This document shows positions 22,597-35,300 of a stretch of 64,000 nt of DNA, piece by piece (the first letter of the stretch is position 1; each line of letters begins with the position of its first letter). The notes beneath the pieces were generated by a model. It was given only the letters and a program-made list of their open reading frames with translations. It was not told the DNA's origin and searched no databases. The DNA is from Auanema rhodensis (taxonomy: Eukaryota; Nematoda; Chromadorea; Rhabditida; Rhabditidae): assembly GCA_964057225.1 (NCBI GenBank), contig OZ059896.1:7130001-7194000 (forward strand), in the 5' to 3' direction. A program made the position numbers and the translations under genes.

Positions 22597-25299
22597 TGTC
22601 TTGACACATCACATTGGTTTAGTTGACAACCTGAGTGTCTGACTTCTACACGTTTAACTTTATTGTACTGACTTTTTTTTCGTTGCCTGGCATCTTATCA
22701 ATTTAATTTCTTGAAACATGTATCTTGTGAGAGTATCACTTAGTATAGGTCTGCAATATTTTCTTCTGGCTTAGCAATTTGCTATCTAAACACTGGATGT
22801 TAGTATGACATATACATCACAAAATGTGGGCTTTACCATCAGATTGGCTGTTTTCACAATCTACCCAAATCCTTGGGCATGTGTTCTGCCTTCATAAATT
22901 TCACTTAGATAATGGTTTCATAGATGAGAAAATTGTTCTAGGACAAAGTTTATGTGTAAAGTTTTTTAAAAAGTTTTTCTTTGCTTTCCAAATGTGATGC
23001 TTTTTACCTAGTCTTATACTGTAAAGCATGGTTAGTTAGTTAATAATATATTTCTATTAAACTGCTTATTTCTAATGTGATAAGAGGCAGATATTCATGT
23101 TTATATATTAAATTCGTATTTTTATACGTTTATCATTTTTCTTATAATAAAACTTTTTAGTTTATTTTATTTTCTATTTTTGCTGTAATTGAGATATTAC
23201 TATAAACTTGAAATTCAATTTGTAGTGTTTTCATCTATTATAAATGGAAGAACAATTGTTCCAAACAGTAAGCTACATATTTTCGTTTTTTTTTTAAATT
23301 TTCTTTTGATGAATAACTGGTGTGCTTTCAAGAATCTGTTTTTTCTTTGTTTTTTATTAAAACAATATTATATTTTCCATCAGCTTTAATAAAACTAAGG
23401 ATTATAATGTAATTTAAATACAATTTCGAATAAGAAAAGTGTAGTAGGTTATTTTAGAAAATGTAGTCAACTCGTTTTTTTTGTGTAATTGTAGCTATGT
23501 GTAGGTAGACATCTGCTATTTTTTAAATTTTGAGTTTTAGGTTGTCTACTTTCTAAGTATTTAGTTTAGAATTAACTTCAATGCGTGATGTAAACTTAAA
23601 ATTCCACAGATGAGGGAGTCTTCTGAACTTTTTCAGCTTTGAAGACGGTCAAATAATCGTATTTTTTTGTAGATGAGGTTAAAGGAAAACGGATAAGAAT
23701 AAGAGATATGCATTAATAGCGGAGGGTGGGTCAGATTTTCAAATAGCATCGAGATGGTGCTCACAACCAGTTACATTGGAAGGGGAGGAGCTGCAGTGAC
23801 GATTCAACGAAGCCAACAAGGAAAGGGAGGAGAGTATTGAAGACAAAAGGGGAGGAGGCACAAAGTAGAACTTGGCAGGATGAGACTTGTGTGTGTGTGT
23901 AGTGTATGTATGGAGTGTGTGCATGAGGAGGATGAGGAGGGCAGAGAGGAACGATTCCCGTGGGACGAATAGGCTGGGTATGTGTGTAAGAATGTAAGTG
24001 GGCATGTGTGTGTAAGTATATATGGATATACAGATTTCTTCGTATGGTTCTGTGTTTATCTCCAAAAGCAACAGTTCGAATTCAACATCAATGCTTATAC
24101 TTCCTTTCGACATCAGACTTCTTATTCAATATTCCAACATATGTTTACTGACATATTTTTTTGATTCTCTTAATATCTTTATTTTTCTGTGTATCCTACA
24201 GCTTTGTGATTTTAGCACTATTTTTAATCGTCATTACTGTTTTTTACCCTCTGATTTATATTCTTCTCTGATCCCTCCTTACTTCTCTGAAATCTGGCAG
24301 TTACTTTCATCCGCTTGGCTTGGTCGGGTACGGATCACGGATCGTTGGAGCTTAGTAGTTAAAACAGCTTTAGCCTTCTTATTTCATCTCCGATTATATC
24401 TTTGTTGATCACTCAACATTCCAATTTACTCATTGTTCTTTTTTGCCGCTTTTCGTTCCATATTTTGTGGCTTTCTGGTCAACTGCTCATACTTAATTTT
24501 CTACATTTTCTTCATCAACGAATAATGAACTTCTTGTTTTTCTAAGTTCTATTAATTATATTCAACACTTTTTTCCTAAGAACTTCAAACATTTTTTAGC
24601 AAATTATTTATATCATTGAATTCAAGTTTTAAATCTCAAATGTTAATTTAAATTATAAGTAAGTAGCTGAAAGCAAATAAGTTTGTTCTGCAACTCTGTT
24701 TCTTTTTCTGATTAATCGCCTAGGTTCAGTTATAACCGAATGAAGTTGAGCTCAATGTTTCATACTTTCAATCTAATATTGATTTTACGCTTAAGCGAAT
24801 GACCAAAAAGCTGTTGCGATGGTTACAATCCCAAGACAATGGAAGCTGAGATTTGAATTTAATTCAATGTTACAAGTAACTGTTATTCTTTCCTGCCATC
24901 ATTATACATATGCTTTTGGATTAAATTGACCCATGACTTTCGGTGTTTTACGTGTTTTTTCACGTGATTTCACTTCGTTTCCCAATTACATCCAAGGAAC
25001 GGTTGCTCGTGCATACACAATTAACTCTCTATAATGTTTTGGCTATCTGGCATATCTTAACATACATTATCCAGTATTAATAATAATAATTAGTATTGTT
25101 ATTATAACTATTGTTCAAAATGTAATATGTTTGTTAAGGTTGAGCTGCTCTTTGCATCTCAGAATGATCTATGTATGTCAAGATGTAACAAGGACACAAC
25201 TCATCTTCATATTGCCTGTGAAACATATGAAGAGAAACTGAAGAATAGATGATAGTGAAATCAGAAAGTCAGTGAGCTGAAAGCATAATAAAAAGAAAA

Positions 25300-25490
25300 A
25301 CTGACAGAGGAGAAGAGAAAAAAAAGAAAGACAGAAGAGCGCCAACAGTGATTGAACGAGGAGGGAGTGAGAGAAAGAGAAATGGAGCAAAGGAGCTATA
25401 GGGTACAGTGAAAAAGCTCAGAAAAGAGAGATCGGAAGACAAAAAGACAGCAGAAGTCAAAGGAGAGAGAGAGAGAGGGAGAGAGATGTT
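25300..25490 (+). repeat. GA-rich polypurine tract
   Basis: About 190 bases are strongly purine-biased on the plus strand and end in a GA-dinucleotide run at about 25464-25486. Such tracts can form triplexes or bind GAGA-type factors; no function is shown. Confidence 0.6.
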
Positions 25491-26046
25491 GAGTAATGCT
25501 GTACAGACAAAGAGATTTAAGCAAGAATAGTGTGAATTCGATAAGATTGCAAGTACATCAGTGATGTGCTTATATCTTCTGAAGCTATCCCTCCTGATAT
25601 GTTTAGACTAGAATGAATGTCCTCCGGAGGATCTTAATATTATTTAAATTACATTATGATATTATTTTTACATTTTCTTAATTATTTATTTAAGCGAATA
25701 TTAAAATATAAAATATGTTGAACATTCTTTAAGTATGAATATTCTATTTATTGATTACTATCTAACTTTATCAGTAACATTTTTTTGAGTACGCAAGTTT
25801 TTCATTATTATTCTGGAAGTATAAAGCAATTAAAGCATTTCATTTCGTTCACCACTTAGTTTGAATTTGAATTTTTATTCTTGAAAGAATGAATAGCATG
25901 TTATATTACATCTAACATATGATCTTTTTTTATTTTTTATGATATTTCCTATATTAACTTCTGTTTTTTCTTCAATATTTTCCTTTCAAATAGTTTATAG
26001 TTATATCATTTTTTTCTTATACACATACATATATATAGATGTACAT

Positions 26047-26053
<7 letters not shown>

Positions 26054-26085
<32 letters not shown>
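26054..26085. repeat. TA-dinucleotide microsatellite
   Basis: An uninterrupted TA run lies in the intergenic region about 260 bp before the channel gene. Similar runs occur at about 16587-16636, 37858-37905, 42385-42410 and 59356-59390. Confidence 0.8.
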
Positions 26086-26089
<4 letters not shown>

Positions 26090-26341
26090 CCGATCAATTC
26101 AACATCTTTCTACCCGTGCTCTTCTCGGTTTGTATATGCTCATCTTGCATGAAGAACATGAGTTCTTCATGAGACTCATCTTAATCCGACACTTTCAATA
26201 CTTTTATCTTTTAGCTATTAATTATGTATTGAATTTTAGCTTCTTCTATCCTTGTTTTCCATAACTTCTTTCAGCTTTTCCTTAGTTTATGTTTCAGAGC
26301 CTTATTCAGTTTGTTGGCTGACCAGCACACAGTGTGATCTC

Positions 26342-29300
26342 ATGCTGCAGCCATCGTCAGCCTTTCGGCTCATTTACTATCTAGTGCTATTGGTAGAAAT
26401 ATCAGTTGGTGAGTTTCTTTCTTTTTGTTTACATGTTTTTTCTATATTTTTCTTTTTTTTCTGTGATTTTTCTCATTATATATTGCTTTAAAATCCTTGA
26501 AAAGTCAGATATTCTTTCAGTAAGCTATTCTCTTATCTGATATACTCCACAAAATTACTTTGTTATAATCTAGTCATTCGTTGTGGGCAATTGTGAAAGC
26601 AATATCAAAGCTTAAACAAATAAAAACAAATCATTCAGTATTTCAATGAAAAAATAAGAAAGATTTCCCAAAGATATTTATACATTCTTTGTAATTTTTT
26701 CAATCCTTCTTGCTCATATAGTCCTTCGTTTTCAAAATTAAAAAAAAATTAAATAATTAAAGTTTTTTTTCGAATCATTTTCTCATAATACTTGTTTTCA
26801 TTAATCCACAATGTTAATTGAGAAAGCCGATAGATATCATTACCAAAAAAAAAAGATTTTCCCGCATAACAACTCAGCAATAGATGATTTTCCATTTCCT
26901 ATATTTCTCAAATCTTGAAAACTGTTTTTCATAGAATATGAACTATAGTTGATACATACGCATATGTACATACATATATACTCTGTTGCCATAGAACTTG
27001 AGAAATATTCCATTTTTCTAACTTGAATTGCAAATATATTTTTTTTCTTCAACGATTATTGTAGGTATAAAATCGGAATTTTGTTACTAAGGTATCTGAG
27101 CGGAAAGAATGAAATTTAAAACATAAAACTTATTACGAACTTTGTAAACTCATAGTTTCAACATTATGTTTAATGAGAATACTTTAAAGGGTTAGCATAT
27201 CCAAAACATTATATTTATTGTTTTATAAATATATAAAATAATTAATATATTTTAAACTTCCAAGAAAAAAAAGGAGAAAAGTTCGTTTAGAAAGGTTCAA
27301 CCAAAAAGACGTAATAACCTTGTTTGAGAAACAAATTTTTTTGTTTTATGTCTAAAACTAAACTGTAATGGGATTACAACCAAAATATGTATCAGCAACT
27401 TCATTTAATGATCTTTCATTCTTGAAATAATCAACTCAGAGAGCGTAAGAACAACAGCGACATGTCTTTAAATGCTTTAGGCTACGTTAAAGCATTTAAG
27501 ATATCTCTCTGATTGAAAATTTAGAGAATTCAGCGTTTAGCAAACTGACAATAAATTCTATTTAGGTCACATAAAGTTAAAGAGTTTAAGATATCATATA
27601 GAATTGATATAGAATTGAACTAGTTAGTAATATCTTCTTGTTTTCATTCAGTACTTTCGATTTTTTCTGAACATTGACAGCTGTAAGGAAAGCATATCCA
27701 GAAAGAGCAAGATGGAAAAGTCGTAAGGGGGGTCAGCAAAATAATTTTTATTGGTTTGGATAAGAAGAACATCAATATAAAAAGCTTTGTTTGTGTATAT
27801 GGTGTAAACACATATTGTTTGGAAAAAAATAGACTTTTGAAAGATAAATTAACTAAATTATTGTCTCATTTTCTGAAATGTGTACCACAAAGTGAGATAA
27901 TATGTATGAATTGAAATAGAAAATACATAAATCTTATATCTCTTTAAAACAATTTTACTTCTTTTTTTTCTTATTCATGCCCAATAAATTATCAGAAATT
28001 CTGTAAATATATTATGTATGTGCTTTGAATTTCAATCATTTTCTTTTGACAAATGCATCCAATTTACAACAAATTCTATTTTTTTTCTCATACAAAATCG
28101 GAAAGAATGATGAAGAATATAGTTATCATTAGTAGTAATTTAATTGAAGACATGCTGAGTTTCAACCCGCTGTGCAATTTCTTTTCACAATTCTATTATC
28201 GGTCAATTCTTTTGGATATTCACTTCCTGCAATCGAATGGTTTTTGTTCTTTTATTGTCAACTTCAGGCAATCTGGAAAATGAAAGTTTCTTTAACTTTG
28301 TAATTCAGTATTGAAACACTAATCACATGAGTTATAGCATGTGCGTAAGTATGTAACGCAAAAACTTAAAGAAAAAAAAGGGAAAACAGTATTTTATTTA
28401 ATTGAAAATCAATTGTTTTCAGTAGATGATAATCATTAATGTTCTTCATATGAAGTACTTCCTTTTTTTTTTGTTTTAATGGTTTTTTTTGGTTCAGAAC
28501 AAAAAAAAATTTAAATATTAATATTAATATTGTGTAATCCAAATATGAATATTGATTTTATACATTAAGAAAAGTTCAAATATGAACTTTAAAACCTTTT
28601 TTTTCTACATAAGTTGAATATTCAATAGGAAGATATATAAATAGTAGATGTAAATATTCATTCTCTCCTAGATAATCTACTTCATTTTCTATTAATATGA
28701 ATTAAAAAATAACATATAACATTTATATTTTATAGATAATCCTAAAGATTTTACATATTTTGATATTATTATATCATATAATAATAATATTATTATTATA
28801 TAATAAATCAAAAAAAGCCCCACACTAATAATTTCTATGTGAATTTCTTCTGAAAATAATATTTTTAATTATTAGAAGTCATTGGTTGTTGTTACGAAAA
28901 GTTCTAACTAAATCAGTTTTTATTCTTTATTTAAGATATAAGTTCAGTTGCGAGATTCCGCATCTGTTGCCAATTTACCAATAAAACTGAAAAGTAGTTT
29001 GAATCTCATTTTAGTTTGTCCTTACACATTTTCTATAATTAAAGAAGATTTTATACAACATCAATAAAGATTTAAATTTAAATTTTCTACAATATATTAT
29101 ATAAATATAATATATTATATTAAATAAATTTATATTAACTATTCTAAAATAAAATTATAATCTAATATTTCTGATTGAGATTAGAATTTATCTCTGTTAA
29201 GCTCCAACCCATTTTAAAATAGCTTCGAATATCACATTCCAAAAAAAAAATTGATATAAAAGAAAATGAAATAATAATGAAAAATCTAAGAATCTAAGAA

Positions 29301-32300
29301 TCTGAGACATAAAATGAAAATCAAGAAATTATTAGAAAAGATTAAAAAAAAATGGTAAAAACTATTTTGAACTTCAAAGACAATAAGGATTTTTATTTCT
29401 ATTTTGAATATTAAATTATATTTTTTTCTATAAAACATTAATAAAATATATTTAATGATTTATTAATTTAAATCATTATTTTAATTTTCGAAATAGTATA
29501 TACCATTTATCTCATTATAGCTCTCCTAATGAATTTTTTTTTCCTGAAAAGTTGGTAATTTGAGCTTCTTCTTTGTGGAATTGCATCGAGTAGTCTTTCT
29601 TCTGTCACAGCGTAAGCTTTCCAAAATTCTACGATTAAGCTTAGCACAGAAAATCTCAAATTACGTACTTCATCAACAGTCAGGATGAATGTTGTGAATG
29701 ATGGGGTGTTTATTTGAAACAATGAATCACTGGAATTTTCTGTTCTTTAAGGGCATTTCATGGAATAAGGTGAATAAAGTCCGAAGATCAGTTTCAATAG
29801 ATTCTGCAACTTTCGAGATGTAATTGACCATAAGTACTAAATTCATACATATAATTTATTGTAATCTGAAAAATCTTTTGTTTTTTTTGATGAAAAATAA
29901 AGAAAAATAACTGAATTGTCATAACGATCTGTGTGTATGTGAGGTCGCGAAAGTACCAGCAAACGTATATGTCCCTTGAGAGCATGGTTGCATAAGAGAA
30001 GCTTGGAAAATTTTCATCCTTAGCTCTACACACGAGAGCTTAGGGACTTCTCTGAATAGAAATTTAACTGACAGGATAGAGAAATAGATATTGAAAGCAT
30101 TATTTATTAGATCAAAGATTAAAGTAAATTTCATAAAAAAACCAATTCATAAATGAGTATTATACCATCAGATATGTATAAAAGTATTTTTATTTTAGGA
30201 TTTGTGGCACAGAAAAAGGAACAGAAGCCAGTTTTGAGTGAACCACCACGACGTCGTCCAGCTTCTGACGATTTATCTTACGATAGCTTATCACTTATAC
30301 CAAATCAAGGTGAACGTGTTGGTGATCCTCATGGCAGGTACAATACTTCGTAATCTTATTGAAATATCAATGAAAATTTATTAATTAATATGAATCAATT
30401 TTGTTATTATATAATAATAATAATAATATATTTATATTAAAGTTTATAGATTAGGTTCATGGATTCGTTTAAATGCTCGACATCATATTCCAATTAAATA
30501 TCCAAGAACTCGAATAGATGTTCATGTTAGTGCAGGGCTTTATCAAATTGTCGATTTAGTAAGGATTTTATATATTTTAAAACATATTATATTAATTTAT
30601 ATACATATTAGAGCGTATATTAGACTTAATTAAAATTTATTATTGATATAAGAGGATTAAATGGAATTATTTTTTACTCAGAAAGACGAAGAATATAATT
30701 TAAATCATCTTATGATGAGATATGTAATCGCTTTTTGATAGACCAAAGCGATAATATATGATTTGTATATGTGGCCCAGCTACAGGGATAAGAGAAGCTA
30801 GAAATTGAGAGGAAGAGATATTGAAAGCGGAGAAAGTCAGAAGACGTTGTGCAAGACGCCCAGATATGTGAAGCTCCCTGGGGGCGATTAGCCTTCTAGC
30901 TTCGGTCAGACGTTGCTTGTCAGCTTCAAAAGCTGAAGAAAAAGATGTACTTTGGCCAACTTAAAATGTCCTAGGGGGTTGACAGAACCTGTGCAGAGAA
31001 CATAAGCAAAAAGCCTGCCTTTACCATTTTCTTACAGGATCAAAGAAATAATTTGGCCACAGTATCCGCATATTTCGATGTATGGTGGTATGATGAGTTC
31101 CTACAGTGGAACACAACACAGTATAATGGCATTGGAAGAATATTTGTGCCATTAAAGTGGATATGGAAGCCAGAATTCTATATGTATCATAGGTAAGTTG
31201 TTTCTTGGTTAACTATTCGAGGATATAGCTAGGCTACATCTCAATAAAAACTTGAACATGTTCTAATCCTAATCTTTGGTTACAGAAAGTAAAAAGTGTT
31301 CTTTCAGCGTTATCGGGCGAGTTCCTGATTTTCCAAACGATGCTTCAGCTGAATTGCGTTATGATGGACGTGTTCGGATGTTCGTTTCCATCGCATCAAA
31401 GAGTTTCTGTCCAATTAACTTCCGAAGATTTCCATTTGATTCACAGACATGCTCATTCTCCGTAAGTTATTTATCGAATAAGTTCAAAAAAATTGAAAGA
31501 AAATGGCCTAGTACAAGATCAAGGAATACTTTTGTTTCCGATTATATTCTCATCCAAAAAAAGACGGAAGTTTCAAACGTTTTGTGCTTCAATAAAGTAT
31601 ACAATAATAAAACGAAATGAAGGAGAAAATTCAAAAAAAGTGGAAACAGCATCAGTGAGCAAGAAAATCAATGATTCCATCTGGAAATTTGGTTTAAGAA
31701 GTATTTATACACGGCTCAATACTCTTATACTTACGAATAATATCTCCTACTTTGCTCAATTTTTAATGCTTAAAGTAAGAAACAAAAGATTTATTATTAT
31801 TAATTTTATTAAAATAATAAATAATATCTGATCATATATATATATATTTAATATTAAAACAATTTTGTTCAAAAAATTTGAAATAAAAAGCAAAAAGTAT
31901 GAAGAAATATAGCATAATGAACAGACTTAGTAGATGAAACCGTACATATACCTGAGCAGGATCAAACTAATCATCATCAGAGTATAGCTAGAATTCTTTG
32001 ATGATGAAACAATAAAATGCTGAGTTATATTTAAGCATCTGATCTCACTTGCATATCGTTCTGGTGTTCCTGAACCTTCAGAGCCGGTTTTTCCAGAACC
32101 AGTAACTCCTCCAGTTTTAAGCACAACAGCATTTGAATAACAGAGAATGGGTGATGAGCATGACTTAGATGTTGAAACATTTAAAGATTGAGCTGTTGGA
32201 TTAATCGAAGAACAAAATAAAAGATCTGGGTATGATGTACAGAGACTCGGTGCAGCATTCAGATGATAAGATGGCTGTTCCGAAGTTAAAAGTATGTCTT

Positions 32301-35300
32301 TAGCCTCATGATTACAGAAAGGTTCCAAATGAAGATGAACAGAATGAGCTGCATAGTTAGCTCCTCGTTTCAACACAATTTCTGGTTTCAAACTTTCTGA
32401 CTAAATTAGGAAATTAATTAATTGAATTCTTTATAATAAATCTCACATGCTCATGCTCCTTAAGATCGCTTGGTTTAAAAGAGATTTCAACAGGAACACG
32501 AGTTGGTCTAGATGAGTTAACTGCTGGTGTTTCAACAAGAAAATGCTCCTAAAATGAAAAAAAAATTAAAAAAAAAAGTTTTTATTCATGATATACCCGC
32601 TCAGTATAATGAAATGGTTTAACTTTCGTATATTCATATTGTACAGCATATACAGCATCATTTTCGATTGGTATTCGGAACATTCCATTTGTATTTCGAG
32701 TACTTAAAAGATTATTTTGAACTAAAAATTATCTTTTATTTAAAAGGTAAAACCTGAATGATCTGTATATGACATCAGAATCATTAGCTGTGTCAATTCG
32801 TAAAGCTTGTATGGTTACAAATGCTTCTTCTGATTCTTCTGCTGATTCTGTATTGAGAACTAATTCTCTTTCAGTATCTCCTTCGACCTTAATTGTTTTA
32901 TAAATAATAATAATAATAAAATATATAAAATACTGTATGATGTTTCAAGTTTCTTAAGTACGTTATACTTGTAGTTCCCTCAATATCACGACATTCAGTG
33001 CCATAATCTTGTGAGAAACGATTTTTGGCTGAAGCTATTTCTATACTTTTCTTCCAGCATATTCTGAAAAGTTAGATATACATGTATAACTTTTTTTTGT
33101 TTCGAAAATATACTTTTTGCAAGAAGTTGGAGTTATATGAGCTTTAACTTGATGAGAAGTTTTATTTAAATTTTCTAAATCATAACGATGATCTATCTGA
33201 AATTTACATATATTTTAACAAATATTTTCAAAGAATATATAAATCTTACCCTGATTTCTACAGTTATACTATCATCATAATGTGGTAAACGTATTTTTTC
33301 TCCAGATTTTGAATTAAGACAATCAACGTTAACATCAATAATGAGAAAACTACCATTAACTCTAGAAAATTAATAATTTTTTTTAAAACTATTTCAAAAT
33401 GTTTATAATATTACCTGTTGATTGTATCTAGCCATCTAGCTGTTACATAAAATCCTTCAGTATTTACTTCTCCGTCCAAGTTACGATGCATTTTTACCTA
33501 AAAAAGTAATTTATTATAAAAAATTATATAAACTATATAGTATATATATAATATTTATAAAAAAACTTTCTTCAAACAACGATTCTAATGAAGTGGAAGA
33601 ATTTCCTTGCCTTGGGGCAGTTTTGACTAGACGCTCTTCAACATGAGAAATATGTCTAAAAGGACATACATATAAGAAATAAATTTAAGAAAAACATTAA
33701 AACTAACCTATTATTAACTATATTATCACTTTGAAAGTATAATCCATAAAATCTATCAGGCTTAAGAAATGGTATAGTGTATTTACCTAAATAAACATTT
33801 CTATATATATTATACGTATAATATATATTTTTTTGGAGAATATTTGATAAATGGTATTATTTTCTTCATACACAACTTTCTAAAACTATAATTGCTCTTT
33901 CTTTTGAAAAGAAACGAAGTCATTAGTTCACTTCGTCGGTGAGCCTTTTTCCTCTTTCGATCACCCACCCCCCTAGGTGTACAACATTCGACTTCCCGGA
34001 ATCTTATGGAATTGGAAGGACAATTATGGTCATATGAAGAAAATAAGTTCTAAAGTTCCAGAATTATTATACATATTTCAGTATAGTTAAGATCTTAATA
34101 TTATACATATATAATATCATAGTAAATGACTTAAAAAGGTTGAAATATGCTAATATTCATCTTATTTTAAAATAATTCTTGAAGTAAAAATTATTATTTT
34201 TTCAATTTTGAACATACAAACCTCGATTTATCATCAGCCAAATACCTTGCAAATCAATGGGAGGCATAACGCGATTATCCGTTAAATCTGTTAATTCAAT
34301 TCGAATTCTTAATTTATCATGAGGACCTAAGATATTACTTTATTATAAGAAACGAAGATTCACAAATCTTTTTTTACCATTTTTTGTTGTAAAAACGATA
34401 ATCTGAGTTGGATCTGCTTGTACATTCATGATTTTATCTGTTTGTATATCAGTTGTATTAACATATGTTTCTGGATTAGCAACTGATGTTACATAGCCAG
34501 GCTGTACAGGTTGAAAGCCTTGTAACGATCTTGACGATCTATTAAACTTAGCGAAATCTATTATATCTTGTATATAATCTGTAGAATTAGTTTCAAATTC
34601 TGCAAAAGTACTATCTGAAAGTAATCAAGAATAATATAATATAATAAAATATAAAATCTACTTGTAATTGTATGAAGTATATCCGATCCTATAGTATGAT
34701 CAGCATTTGAGTTTTTAATTAAGTTGGAAACGAAGAAACATATAATAATTCGTTTAATCATTTTTTTTTCTGAAGTTAAAAGTTCACGTTTCAGCTGAAA
34801 AATGAAAATATGAATGTATCGTTGATCATGTTTAAGTCACCCAGCAAAACGAAAATATCGGAGAAAGCGGTAAAGTAGCATAAAAACTTGAAAACATTTC
34901 TTATATGATATGCTACTAAATGTCTTTTGGAAGTTTTTTTCACGAATTGGAGAGGGAGGGTTAATGCTTTGAGGAAGAGAGACAAATTAAAAGAAAGAAA
35001 AATTAAACTCAATAGAAATGAGCTTCGAAAACAGAATCAAATATGGAGAGTAAGAAGCATTGGTCTTAGACACTGAAAGGATACCTTTAAAGGAGTGTTA
35101 GAGTAGACTAAGTTTGCCTATTTTATTCTCTTTACTCTCTTTCTTTGCCACTCTCCTTTATACTCCTACTGTCTATACCGATGTATAAGGAATGTCCCTT
35201 TACCTGGGCATTATCTGCCCGGACGGAAGTACTTGGTCGATACATTCTCCAAGCCTATTGTCGTTCGGATCGGAATTCAACATCCAAAGACGTTAGCTGA

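Larger units (their letters stand above)
22597..26341. other. Intergenic: V-ATPase 3' flank and channel-gene promoter region
   Basis: No gene could be built here. It contains a G-rich purine stretch with TG repeats (about 23720-24020), a GA-rich polypurine tract (about 25300-25490) and a TA repeat at about 26054-26085. A 124-codon minus frame at 23739-24113 is compositionally biased (Thr/His/Tyr from TG repeats, Ser/Leu from the purine tract) and is not supported. A GC-richer patch at 24280-24380 has no tRNA fold. Confidence 0.45.
26409..30198 (+). other. 3.8-kb first intron of the channel gene
   Basis: This is mostly AT-rich sequence with no plus-strand exon that fits. It contains a perfect palindrome at 28777-28800. 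Near the 3' end, 29507-30051 holds minus-strand exon-like blocks, described separately. First introns of this size in neuronal genes often carry regulatory elements. Confidence 0.45.

Noticed and set aside
23739-24113. A 124-codon minus-strand frame
   Set aside because: Its composition comes from TG repeats and purine tracts; no splice signals, domains or start context.
24290-24380. A GC-richer patch suspected to be a tRNA gene
   Set aside because: No T-loop consensus and no cloverleaf pairing on either strand.
31493-31831. A 112-codon plus-strand frame after the Cys-loop exon
   Set aside because: The channel exon must end at 31461 to join GSWTYQS in phase; the frame lies in the intron and has no domain.
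35179-35288. A 37-codon plus-strand block that would fit in phase as a cassette exon in the channel
   Set aside because: It would disrupt the conserved sequence right after the Cys loop; its GC content is better explained by the first exon and promoter of the nested antisense gene.
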